Made by a program: the position numbers and the translations under genes. A stretch of DNA of 46,026 bases from Prevotella sp. UBA2850 (GTDB lineage Bacteria > Bacteroidota > Bacteroidia > Bacteroidales > Bacteroidaceae): the NCBI GenBank assembly GCA_002350805.1, contig DEFO01000022.1, forward strand, positions 1 to 46,026, written 5' to 3'. Position 1 is the first letter of the stretch, and the number at the start of each line of letters is the position of its first letter. This document shows, in pieces, positions 15,909-23,621 of this stretch. The notes below the pieces were generated by a model. It was not told the origin of the DNA. It saw nothing but the letters and a program-made list of their open reading frames with translations, and did not search any database.

Positions 15909-17336
15909 ATGAACAACTCCGAAATCAAGTTCGGCGAGAAGGTAGGCTATTCTCTCGGTGACGTGGGTGCCAACCTGGCTTTTCAGATGATGATGATCTA
16001 TCAGCTGAAGTTCTACACCGATGTCTTCGGACTCGATGGTGCCGTTGCCGGACTGGTGCTGCTCGTCGCCCCGTTCCTCACCGCCTTTGTCGACCCCCTG
16101 GTGGGCATCGTTGCCGACCGCACCCGCACCCGCTGGGGCAAGTACCGCCCGTGGCTGTTGTGGACGGCCCTGCCCTTCTGCCTGTTCTACATCCTGGCAT
16201 TCACCCATCCGGGCATCAGCAATGCCGGCGCCGTGGCTCTCTATGCCACCGTCTCCTATGTGCTGCTGCTCTCCGTCTATTCGTTCAACAACACACCCTA
16301 TTCGTCGCTGGGCGGCGTGCTCACGGCAGACATCCGCGAGCGCACCAGCCTCAACACCATCCGCTTCATCGCCAGCAGCGTGGCGCAGTTTGTCGTCCAG
16401 GGCCTCACCCTCCCCCTCGTCAGCCATTTCGGCGACGGCAATGCCCGCCGCGGATGGACCCTCACGGTCTGCCTCTTCGCCCTCCTCGCCGTCGCCTGCT
16501 TCCTCATCGCCTTCGGCACCACGCGCGAGCGCATCGCCCCGCCGCCCCATCAGCGCATGAGCATCCGCCGTGACATCAGCGAGACATTCACCAGCGGAGC
16601 CTGGCTCTCCATGTTCTTCCTCACCTTATTATTATTTGTCTCGCTGGCGGTCTTCGGTGCCGGCATGAACTACTATTTCCAGAGCTATGCCGACCCCCAT
16701 TCGCTGGCTGCCCTGCTGCGCCACTTGGGCTTCCATACCACCGAGGGCGATGCCTACTCCACGGGGTTCTCTCTCTTCAACACCCTCAATGCGGTGGTGC
16801 AGCTGCTGGGCGTACTGCTCCTCTCCGGCCGTCTGGCGGCCCGTTTCGGCAAGAAGACCACCTTTGTGGCGTGCCTGTCGCTGACCGCCCTGTTCACCGC
16901 CCTGCTCTACCTGCCCGGTGTCAGCGATGTGGCATTGGTCTATGTGCTGGGCATCCTCAAGAGCGCCTGCTATGCGCCCACCATTCCCCTGCTGTGGGCG
17001 ATGATAGCCGATGTAGCCGACGATATGGAATATCGTAATCACCGTCGTGCCACCGGTTTCTGTTTCTCGGGCATTGTCTTTGCCCTGAAGATGGGACTCG
17101 GACTGGGAGGGGCGCTGGCCGGCGTGGTCATCTCCTGCTTTGGCTATCAGTCGGGCGGCGTGGTGGTGCAGACTGCCTCGGCGGCCTACGGCATCAGACT
17201 CGTTTCCAGCCTCATCCCAGCTCTGTTGCTTGTGGCAGGCGTCGTCGTGCTGTCGCGCTATCCCATTACGAAGAAATACAATGAGAACATGCAGGCCGAG
17301 CTGGCAGCCCGCCGAAATGCCGCCCGCAGGTATTGA
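15909..17336 (+). CDS. GPH-family sugar:cation symporter (MFS)
   Basis: 475 residues, 12 predicted membrane helices, glycoside-pentoside-hexuronide:cation symporter family. Diagnostic motifs are KFGEKVGYSLGDVGANLAFQ at the N-terminus, GIVADRTRTRWGKYRPWLLW after helix 3, NNTPYSSLGGVLTADIRERT, and in the second half IPLLWAMIADVADDMEYRNH. Members import xylosides, melibiose, glucuronides or hexuronates with H+ or Na+. Divergent from GH115 and beside GH67, the likely cargo is glucuronate or a short (glucurono)xylo-oligosaccharide. I use the ATG at 15909 rather than the in-frame TTG at 15900, which lies inside the promoter box. Confidence 0.93.
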   Translation: MNNSEIKFGEKVGYSLGDVGANLAFQMMMIYQLKFYTDVFGLDGAVAGLVLLVAPFLTAFVDPLVGIVADRTRTRWGKYRPWLLWTALPFCLFYILAFTHPGISNAGAVALYATVSYVLLLSVYSFNNTPYSSLGGVLTADIRERTSLNTIRFIASSVAQFVVQGLTLPLVSHFGDGNARRGWTLTVCLFALLAVACFLIAFGTTRERIAPPPHQRMSIRRDISETFTSGAWLSMFFLTLLLFVSLAVFGAGMNYYFQSYADPHSLAALLRHLGFHTTEGDAYSTGFSLFNTLNAVVQLLGVLLLSGRLAARFGKKTTFVACLSLTALFTALLYLPGVSDVALVYVLGILKSACYAPTIPLLWAMIADVADDMEYRNHRRATGFCFSGIVFALKMGLGLGGALAGVVISCFGYQSGGVVVQTASAAYGIRLVSSLIPALLLVAGVVVLSRYPITKKYNENMQAELAARRNAARRY

Positions 17337-17406
17337 CAGACGGAAGAATCGTGAAAAAAGCGCCATCCATAACTGACGGCGCCTCTTTGAAAAGTGAGGA
17401 TTTTTT

Positions 17407-17468
17407 TAGGAGTGTAGAATTTTTAGGAGTGTAGGAGTGTAGAGTTTTTAGGAGTGTAGGAGTGTAGA
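17407..17468. repeat. TAGGAGTGTAG simple tandem repeat
   Basis: Five copies of AGGAGTGTAG, partly separated by short TTTTT runs, just after the symporter gene. Confidence 0.85.
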
Positions 17469-17721
17469 CAATACTCCGACTCTTGAACCTTGAATTTTGA
17501 ACCGGGATACAAAATATGACGGAAAACGGGCAGGGAAAGCGGTCTTTTTTCAAAGAAAAACGGCCTTATTTCAAAGAAAAATGCCCTTTAGGAAGGGGCG
17601 GGCTCCTCCGCCAGAGACATGGTGAAGGAATGCAAGAAACTGTCAATACGCTTATACACAGATACTTACGTTCATCTCGGTAGAGGCGGCACAGCCTACT
17701 GAAATCAGAAAAAACAGAAAA

Positions 17722-18053
17722 TGTCACATTGTCACATTGTTGCAGTTAGGCGTAGTAATAGGAGCCCCCTCCATCTCCAGCCCCCTCCAGCTCCCCCAAA
17801 AGGGGGAGAGCTCAAACCTGCTTGAGAACAGTTAACAGTGAAGAGTGAATAACTCAAAGCAACAGTATTATCTGCAAAATCTGCATGACTTAAACCTTAA
17901 ACCTAGAATTACAGGTTTAATAATAATATAATTAATAATTATTATATATTATATTAATATATGTTAATTTCTATTTTGGTATTACCCCTGTCCGTCCTTC
18001 CGTGCGGGCGGACACAATATTACGCGCGGATGCAACAATGTGACAATGTGACA
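17722..18053. repeat. 23-bp perfect inverted repeat pair enclosing about 286 bp
   Basis: 17722-17744 (beginning TGTCACATTGTCACATTG) is the exact reverse complement of 18031-18053. Each arm contains two copies of TGTCACAT or its complement. The interior is AT-rich with GC-rich hairpins and has no reading frame. The layout resembles a miniature inverted-repeat element, but I cannot identify a target-site duplication. Confidence 0.8.
17764..17808. repeat. GC-rich palindromic repeat (REP-like)
   Basis: CCCCCTCC units followed by the hairpin CTCCCCC AAAA GGGGGAG (17791-17808). It is similar in design to the element inserted in the GH35 gene at 3001-3034. Confidence 0.7.
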
Positions 18054-18221
18054 AAATTCAAAAACCGTCATTCAAGGTGTGCGGAATGATGATGAGCCGA
18101 CGTAGAGTAACTCTCTGAGCGTCTGGAGTTTCCCTCCAAGCCGACGGAGTGCACGTTTACATTTATTAACATGAAATTGTCTTGAAATTAACACTTTTTC
18201 ACACCGTACAGAAGCCCTAAT

Positions 18222-18253
18222 TTTGGTAGTTTGAAGAATTTTTTGTACCTTTG
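18222..18253 (+). promoter_or_regulatory. Orphan consensus promoter
   Basis: TTTG (18222-18225), 20-base spacer, TACCTTTG (18246-18253): a near-perfect Bacteroidota promoter. The next ATG (18258) opens only five codons before TGA, and no gene follows. It could drive a small RNA through the repeat tract or be what is left of a lost gene. Confidence 0.55.
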
Positions 18254-18319
18254 TAGTATGAGAGATGCGAGCTGATGGGCCCTCAGAGCGCACTCCCGAG
18301 AGACGAAGAACACTACTAC

Positions 18320-18453
18320 TAACTACGAGTTGAGAACTGAGAGTTGAGAACTGAGAGTTGAGAGCTGAGAGTTGAGAACGGAGAGCTGAGAATTGAGAAC
18401 GGAGAGCTGAGAATTGAGAGTTGAGAGCTGAGAACAGAGAGGTATGATTACCT
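18320..18453. repeat. CTCAACTCTCAG-type tract with palindromic head, copy 2
   Basis: About ten degenerate GAGAGTTGAGAACTGA units ending in GAGAGGTATGATTACCT (18437-18453), which is the inverted copy of 953-969. Any reading frame through it is a repeat artefact. Confidence 0.85.
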
Positions 18454-18465
18454 TTGCAATTGCTC

Positions 18466-18621
18466 TCAAGCCGGCCACCGTTATACAAGAATCTCACAAT
18501 CTCTTTTAGCCCCCATTATTGCATTTTCAGGCTTTCGCGGGGTCAAGCCGGCCACCATTATTCGAGAATCTCACAATCTCTCTTTTAGCCCCCTATTTTG
18601 CATTTTCAGGCTTTCGCGGGG
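18466..18621. repeat. 77-bp direct duplication including the nadD 3' end
   Basis: Copy 1 is about 18466-18542 and copy 2 about 18543-18621, differing at a few bases. Each runs from TCAAGCCGGCCACC to TTTTCAGGCTTTCGCGGGG. The right end of copy 2 holds the last codons and the TGA of nadD (18606-18608). Confidence 0.9.
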
Positions 18622-19202
18622 ACGTCTTTGTATAATCCCTCCTTTTGTATCATCTCGGCCACTGCTGGCGGTACCAGGCGGGCGATGGAGCGCCCTTCCC
18701 TGATGCGGCGGCGGATGTCGGTGCTGCTGATGTTGATGAGGGGTGTGTGGACGAGGCGCACGCCTGCGGGCAGGGTGCTCTCGTCGATGGGTGCGTCGGC
18801 GCGCGGATAGATGACGATGGGATAGCGACGGAGCAGGTCGTCGTGGCGGTACCACTGCGGGAAGCGCTGCCAGTTGTCGCCTCCGATGAGGAGGGTGAAA
18901 TGATGGTCGGGATAGTCGGCGGCGAGTGCCTGCATGGTGTCGAAGGTGTAGGAGGGCCGCGGCAGACGGAACTCGTAGTCGCACGCCACGAGGCGCCGCT
19001 CGTGCTGCAGGGCGAGGCGGGCGAGCTGCAGCCGCTTATGGTCGTCGAGCAGGTCGGCCTGGCTCTTCAGGGGGTTCTGCGGCGACACCATCAGCCATAC
19101 CTCATCGAGCCCTGCCTCCTTCAGCAGGGCCTTGGCCAGACGGATGTGTGCCTTGTGGATGGGATTGAAGCTCCCGCCGTAGATGCCGATATGCTTGTTC
19201 AT
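18606..19202 (-). CDS. nadD: Nicotinate-nucleotide adenylyltransferase
   Basis: 198 residues. It transfers AMP from ATP to nicotinic acid mononucleotide, giving deamido-NAD in NAD synthesis. It shows the nucleotidyltransferase start GIYGGSFNPIHKAHIRLA (with the GxFNPxHxxH ATP site), VWLMVSPQNPLK, LLIGGDNWQRFPQW, and the C-terminal ISSTDIRRRIREGRSI (ISxTxIR motif). Length is typical. It is the last gene of yicC-gmk-nadD, with 36 bases between each pair. The last residues (VPAKA) and stop lie within a 77-bp sequence that is duplicated immediately downstream. Confidence 0.97.
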   Translation of the reverse strand: MNKHIGIYGGSFNPIHKAHIRLAKALLKEAGLDEVWLMVSPQNPLKSQADLLDDHKRLQLARLALQHERRLVACDYEFRLPRPSYTFDTMQALAADYPDHHFTLLIGGDNWQRFPQWYRHDDLLRRYPIVIYPRADAPIDESTLPAGVRLVHTPLINISSTDIRRRIREGRSIARLVPPAVAEMIQKEGLYKDVPAKA

Positions 19203-19238
19203 GGATGCCGGGGGATGGCTGCCGCCTGTGAGGGGTGG

Positions 19239-19835
19239 TTACAGGGACTGCGGGTCGTTCTCTTGGTTCAGATAGTCGGTGATGACGGCCAGGGCGTCGC
19301 TCTCGGCCTGTTCCAGGCGGTCGTTGACGACGATGCGGTCGAACTGCGGGGCAAAGGTGAGCTCGAACTCAGCACGGGCGATGCGCTGGTCGATGACCTC
19401 GGGGGCATCGGTGGCGCGCCCTTCGAGGCGGCGGCGCAGCTCGGCGATGGAGGGTGGCTGGATGAACAGGCTCAGGGCCTCGTCGCCATAGTGGCGCTTG
19501 ATGTTGACACCACCCTTCACATCGACGTCGAAGACAACGTTCTGGCCGGCATCGAGCTGGCGCTCGACCTGTGCCTTCAGCGTGCCGTAGAAGCGGTTCT
19601 CGTAGACCTCCTCGTACTCGAGGAACTCGTCGTTGTCGATGCGGCGGCGGAACTCCTCGGGGGTGAGGAAGAAATACTCGACGCCATGCTGCTCGCTGCC
19701 GCGCGGCGGCCGGCTGGTGCATGAGATACTGAAGGCCAGCCTGAGCTCGGGATGCGCCTGCATGAGCCAGCTGATGATGGTGGACTTGCCTGTTCCGCTG
19801 GGCGCAGAAATGATGATGCACTTACCTCTTTTCAT
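19239..19835 (-). CDS. gmk: Guanylate kinase
   Basis: 198-residue cytoplasmic enzyme converting GMP and ATP to GDP and ADP. P-loop APSGTGKST at residues about 11-19, the GMP-binding stretch SISCTSRPPRGSEQHGVEYFF, and VVFDVDVKGGVNIKRHY, all as expected for the family. It lies between yicC and nadD with 36-base gaps and no promoter box, so it should be co-transcribed. The yicC-gmk pairing is widely conserved in bacteria. Confidence 0.98.
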   Translation of the reverse strand: MKRGKCIIISAPSGTGKSTIISWLMQAHPELRLAFSISCTSRPPRGSEQHGVEYFFLTPEEFRRRIDNDEFLEYEEVYENRFYGTLKAQVERQLDAGQNVVFDVDVKGGVNIKRHYGDEALSLFIQPPSIAELRRRLEGRATDAPEVIDQRIARAEFELTFAPQFDRIVVNDRLEQAESDALAVITDYLNQENDPQSL

Positions 19836-19871
19836 AATATATGGATGGTTGACGGGTGGTTGTCGGTGTGT

Positions 19872-20747
19872 TTACAGCGCGTTGAGGACTTGCTCCTTGA
19901 TCTGCTCGAGCTCGTCTTTCATCTTCACCACGATGTTCTGCATCTCGGCATGGTTGCTCTTCGAGCCGGTGGTATTGATTTCGCGTCCCATCTCCTGGGC
20001 GATGAATCCGAGCTTCTTGCCCTGTCCGGCGGGCTCGTCCATGGTCTCGCGGAAATACTTCAGGTGGTTGGCCAGGCGCTGCTTCTCCTCGCTGATGTCT
20101 AGTTTCTCGATGTAGTAGATGAGCTCCTGCTCGAGGCGGTTCTTGTCGTAGTCGGCCTCGGGGATGGCCTTGAGCCCCTCGACGATGCGGCTGCGTATTT
20201 TGCCGACACGCTGTTGCTCGTAGGGCTCGATGGCGGCGAGCAGGGCAGCGATATTGTCGATTTTCTCGGTGAACTTCCGCTGCAGGGCGGCACCCTCTTG
20301 CTGGCGGAAGGCCACCAGGCGGGCGATGGCGTCGGTGATGGCGCCCCGCACCACCTCCCACTCGTCGTCGCTGAGCACCTCGGTCTCGGTCTTGGTGAGC
20401 ACGTCGGGCAGGCGCACCAGGGTGTAGAACCAGTCGTGCGGCTCGGGGATGCCGGTCTTGGCGGCTATCTGCTGTATCTGATGGTAATAATTCTCAACAA
20501 GAGCTGCATTGATGGGCGTAGCGTCGGCACCAGCCTCCTTTTCAATCCACACATTGAAGTCGACCTTCCCCCTGACCACGGCCTGCGCTATCATCTGGCG
20601 CATCTCCATCTCCTTCTCGCGGTAGAGGGGGGCAATGCGCGTGGAGAGGTCGAGAGCCTTGCTATTTAATGACTTTATTTCAACATTTATTTTCTTCTCC
20701 TTGTAGGTGACGGTGGTCTTGCCGTAACCAGTCATCGATTGTATCAT
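19872..20747 (-). CDS. yicC: YicC/YloC-family endoribonuclease
   Basis: 291 residues, matching the family from end to end: MIQSMTGYGKTTVTYKEKKI at the start, VEIKSLNSKALDLSTRIAPL, and the C-terminal DUF1732 part LGFIAQEMGREINTTGSKSN, where the E and the TTGSKS loop are conserved. Family members (YicC in E. coli, YloC in B. subtilis) are reported as RNases that act on small RNA or mRNA ends. It is the first gene of the yicC-gmk-nadD unit, with a promoter box at 20771-20778. Confidence 0.95.
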   Translation of the reverse strand: MIQSMTGYGKTTVTYKEKKINVEIKSLNSKALDLSTRIAPLYREKEMEMRQMIAQAVVRGKVDFNVWIEKEAGADATPINAALVENYYHQIQQIAAKTGIPEPHDWFYTLVRLPDVLTKTETEVLSDDEWEVVRGAITDAIARLVAFRQQEGAALQRKFTEKIDNIAALLAAIEPYEQQRVGKIRSRIVEGLKAIPEADYDKNRLEQELIYYIEKLDISEEKQRLANHLKYFRETMDEPAGQGKKLGFIAQEMGREINTTGSKSNHAEMQNIVVKMKDELEQIKEQVLNAL

Positions 20748-20770
20748 ATCACTTTCTTGTTAATTTTTTG

Positions 20771-20778
20771 CAAAAGTA
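20771..20778 (-). promoter_or_regulatory. Promoter -7 box of yicC-gmk-nadD
   Basis: TACTTTTG on the minus strand, 23 bases before the yicC ATG at 20747. Confidence 0.55.
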
Positions 20779-20801
20779 CAAATATTCTTGGGAAAAATGC
20801 G

Positions 20802-20809
20802 TATTTTTG
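20802..20809 (+). promoter_or_regulatory. Promoter -7 box of the tsaB operon
   Basis: TATTTTTG 27 bases before the tsaB ATG at 20837, divergent from the yicC promoter. I could not find a convincing -33 element. Confidence 0.5.
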
Positions 20810-20836
20810 CAAATTATTTAGAAAGTCTTTTGGAAT

Positions 20837-21547
20837 ATGGCTTGTATTTTAAACATAGAGACGAGCACCGATGTGTGCTCAGTAGCGGTGAGTGAGAACG
20901 GTGCCTGCATCTTCGATGAAGAGGACCACAGCGGTCCGAATCACGCCGTGAAATTGGGTGTGTTTGTCGACGAGGCACTGTCGTTTACCGACAATCACGC
21001 CATCCCGTTCGATGCCGTTGCCGTGAGCTGCGGCCCGGGGTCGTATACGGGTCTGCGCATCGGTGTGTCGATGGCCAAGGGCATCTGCTACGCCCGCGAC
21101 CTGAAGCTCATCGCCGTGCCCACGCTCGAACTGCTCTGTGTGCCGGTGCTGCTGCGCGAGCTGGTGGAGGAGGGAGCCCTGCTCTGTCCGATGATCGACG
21201 CCCGCCGCATGGAGGTGTATGCCGGTCTTTATGACCGTGCGCTGCGCCCGGTGCGCGAGGTGAGGGCCGACGTGGTGGATGCCGATACCTACAAGGAGTA
21301 TCTGGACTGCCAGCCGGTCTATTTCTTCGGCAACGGTGCCGCCAAGTGCATGGAAGCCATCAACCACCCTAATGCCCGCCTGATAGAAGGCATCGAGCCC
21401 CTGGGCAAGTACATGTATCCGCTGGCCGAGCGCAAGTTCCTGCGCGGCGAGACGGAGGACGTGGCCTACTTCGTGCCGTTCTATCTGAAGGACTTCGTGG
21501 CGAAGGTGGCCCGCAACCCGCTGGAGAAGGCCGGACTGACACGATGA
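20837..21547 (+). CDS. tsaB: tRNA threonylcarbamoyladenosine biosynthesis protein TsaB
   Basis: 236 residues, ASKHA-fold protein that partners TsaD (with TsaE) in making t6A at position 37 of ANN-decoding tRNAs. The start ILNIETSTDVCSVAV and the central VSCGPGSYTGLRIGVSMAKG are diagnostic of TsaB. TsaD and TsaE are not in the window. It is the first gene of a rightward run of six genes (tsaB, DUF4290, murA, rimM, dxr, rseP) with gaps of 16-64 bases and no internal promoter that I can see. Confidence 0.96.
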   Translation: MACILNIETSTDVCSVAVSENGACIFDEEDHSGPNHAVKLGVFVDEALSFTDNHAIPFDAVAVSCGPGSYTGLRIGVSMAKGICYARDLKLIAVPTLELLCVPVLLRELVEEGALLCPMIDARRMEVYAGLYDRALRPVREVRADVVDADTYKEYLDCQPVYFFGNGAAKCMEAINHPNARLIEGIEPLGKYMYPLAERKFLRGETEDVAYFVPFYLKDFVAKVARNPLEKAGLTR

Positions 21548-21597
21548 GGAGGGAAGGAGAGTGACGAGCGGCAACAAGAAATCAACAACAACGCGAT

Positions 21598-22197
21598 ATG
21601 AATATTGAAGGATTAGACTACAACACACAGCGCGAGAAACTGGTACTCCCGGAGTACGGACGCGAAATCAAGAAAATGGTCGACCATGCCATGTCGCTGC
21701 CCACCAAGGAGGAGCGGCAGCGGTGTGCCAACACCATCATCGACATCATGGAGCGCATGGTTCCGCAGAACCGCGACAACCAGGACTACAAGCACAAGCT
21801 GTGGGACCACCTGGCCCTGCTGAGCAACTACCAGCTGGACATCGACTGGCCCTACGACGTGAGCGGGGCACAGCAGATCACGGCCAAGCCCGAGCCCCTG
21901 GGCTATCCGATGACCCACATCCCCGTGCGCCACTACGGAAAGATGATGTTCGAGATCTTCGAGAAACTCAAGACCATGCCTGCCGGCGAGGAGCGCGACG
22001 AACTGGTGCGCGTCACCGCCAACCAGATGAAGCAGAACCTCTATCAGTGGAGCCACGGATCGGCCGACGACGAGAAGGTGATCTCGGATATGGCCCGCTT
22101 CACCGACGGAAAGATACAAATAGACATCGACACATTTAAGTTCGACAAAATACAGCCCCGTGAGCCGGAGGTCAAGAAAAAGGGCAAGAGAAGATAG
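21598..22197 (+). CDS. DUF4290 domain-containing protein
   Basis: 199 residues and probably cytoplasmic (no signal or membrane helix). It matches the Bacteroidota-specific DUF4290 family: GLDYNTQREKLVLPEYGREI, CANTIIDIMERMVPQNRDN, HKLWDHLALLSNYQLDIDWP and a basic tail VKKKGKRR. The fold appears all-helical and the function is unknown. Its steady position before murA and between tsaB and rimM/dxr suggests a core role, perhaps linked to envelope growth; that is inference from neighbours only. The lysine-rich tail could bind nucleic acid. Confidence 0.9.
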   Translation: MNIEGLDYNTQREKLVLPEYGREIKKMVDHAMSLPTKEERQRCANTIIDIMERMVPQNRDNQDYKHKLWDHLALLSNYQLDIDWPYDVSGAQQITAKPEPLGYPMTHIPVRHYGKMMFEIFEKLKTMPAGEERDELVRVTANQMKQNLYQWSHGSADDEKVISDMARFTDGKIQIDIDTFKFDKIQPREPEVKKKGKRR

Positions 22198-22251
22198 TCA
22201 GCCCGGCAGCATGAGGCATCCATTCCACGGTTCATCCCACCTAACAGCATT

Positions 22252-23559
22252 ATGGCAGCATTTATCATAGAAGGCGGACACCCGCTGAGCGGCACCATCA
22301 TTCCGCAGGGAGCCAAAAACGAGGCCCTGCAGGTAATCAGTGCCACCCTGCTTACCAGCGAGGAGGTTCGCATCAGCAATATCCCCGACATTCGCGACGT
22401 GAACAATCTCATACAGTTGGTCAGGGATATTGGCGTAAAAGTGACCCGGCTCGGTGACGGCGAGTATGTGTTCAAGGCCGACGAGCCCGACCTGAACTAC
22501 CTGGAGAGCGACGAGTTTGTGCGCAAGTGTGCCGCCTTGCGGGGCAGCGTGCTGCTCATCGGTCCGCTGCTGGCGCGCTTCGGCAAGGCCGTGATCACCA
22601 AGCCGGGGGGCGACAAGATAGGACGGCGCCGCCTGGACACCCACTTCCTGGGATTCAAATACCTCGGGGCACGCTTCGAGCACATCGACGAGCGGAATGT
22701 CTACCAGATAGCCGCCCGCCAGCTGAAGGGCTGCTACATGCTGCTCGACGAGGCCTCGGTCACCGGTACGGCCAACATTGTCATGGCTGCCGTGCTGGCC
22801 AAGGGCACCACCACCATCTACAACGCCGCCTGTGAGCCCTATCTGCAGCAGCTGTGCCACATGCTCAACCGCATGGGAGCACGCATCAGCGGCATCGGCT
22901 CGAACCTCCTGACCATCGAGGGCGTGACCCGGCTGCACGGCACGGAGCACCGCATGCTGCCCGACATGATTGAGATCGGCTCGTTCATCGGCATGGCGGC
23001 CATGATAGGCGACGGCATACGCATCAAGGACGTTTCGCTGCGCAACCTGGGCATCATCCCCGAGGCGTTCCGACGGCTGGGCGTGAAGGTGAAGGTGGAG
23101 GGCGACGACCTCGTCATTCCACGGCAGCCCCACTACGTCATCGACTCGTTCATCGACGGCACCATCATGACACTGGCCGATGCACCGTGGCCCGGACTGA
23201 CGCCCGACTTGCTGAGCGTGCTCATCGTCGTGGCCACCCAGGCACGAGGGTCGGTGCTCTTCCACCAGAAAATGTTCGAGAGCCGCCTCTTCTTCGTCGA
23301 CAAGCTCATCGACATGGGTGCGCAGATCATCCTCTGCGACCCCCACCGTGCGGTGGTCGTGGGCCACGACCGGAAAATCAAACTGCGGGCACAGCGCATG
23401 TCGAGTCCCGACATCCGTGCAGGTATTGCCCTGCTCATTGCGGCCATGAGCGCCAACGGCACCAGCCGCATCGACAACATCGAGCAGATAGACCGCGGCT
23501 ACGAGCACATAGAGGCACGCCTGAATGCCCTCGGGGCATGCATCCGCCGCGAGGATTAG
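22252..23559 (+). CDS. murA: UDP-N-acetylglucosamine 1-carboxyvinyltransferase (Cys-to-Asp type)
   Basis: 435 residues. It transfers enolpyruvate from PEP to UDP-GlcNAc, the first committed step of peptidoglycan synthesis. The start FIIEGGHPLSGTIIPQGAKNEAL contains the Lys-Asn pair of the active site, and the family signature LIGPLLARFGKAVITKPGG follows. At the position of the catalytic Cys (Cys115 in E. coli, PGGCTIG) this protein has Asp121 (PGGDKIG). That change is known to give an active enzyme that fosfomycin cannot alkylate, so intrinsic fosfomycin tolerance is expected. Other family motifs (LHGTEHRMLPDMIEIGSFI) are intact. Confidence 0.97.
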   Translation: MAAFIIEGGHPLSGTIIPQGAKNEALQVISATLLTSEEVRISNIPDIRDVNNLIQLVRDIGVKVTRLGDGEYVFKADEPDLNYLESDEFVRKCAALRGSVLLIGPLLARFGKAVITKPGGDKIGRRRLDTHFLGFKYLGARFEHIDERNVYQIAARQLKGCYMLLDEASVTGTANIVMAAVLAKGTTTIYNAACEPYLQQLCHMLNRMGARISGIGSNLLTIEGVTRLHGTEHRMLPDMIEIGSFIGMAAMIGDGIRIKDVSLRNLGIIPEAFRRLGVKVKVEGDDLVIPRQPHYVIDSFIDGTIMTLADAPWPGLTPDLLSVLIVVATQARGSVLFHQKMFESRLFFVDKLIDMGAQIILCDPHRAVVVGHDRKIKLRAQRMSSPDIRAGIALLIAAMSANGTSRIDNIEQIDRGYEHIEARLNALGACIRRED

Positions 23560-23621
23560 CATCTTTTAGTCTTTCCAGTTGATAATAACATCCATACACA
23601 TAGCTTATCGTTGACCAAGGC

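Larger units (their letters stand above)
17337..18605. other. 1.27-kb gene-free, repeat-rich intergenic region
   Basis: No credible gene. In order it holds: a weak hairpin near 17356-17380 after the symporter; TAGGAGTGTAG repeats; a short TTGAACC-type repeat (17482-17502) of the class also seen inside the GH3 gene; two direct copies of TTTCAAAGAAAAA at about 17549-17582; a 23-bp inverted repeat pair; a GC-rich hairpin; a very AT-rich run (17920-17965); an orphan promoter; a long CTCAACTCTCAG-type tract; and a 77-bp duplication of the nadD tail. It separates the two convergent transcription units. Confidence 0.8.

Noticed and set aside
17600..17720. Possible structured RNA or riboswitch (CCGCC...GGCGG pairing) in the intergenic region
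   Set aside because: Only a five-base long-range pairing, no known riboswitch core, and no gene downstream to control.
18072..18497. 141-codon minus-strand frame reading SALNSQFSALRSQ repeats
   Set aside because: The product is just translated CTCAACTCTCAG repeats with no signal or family.
22198..23562. 454-codon antisense frame opposite murA
   Set aside because: It mirrors murA almost exactly, and the product has no recognisable domain.
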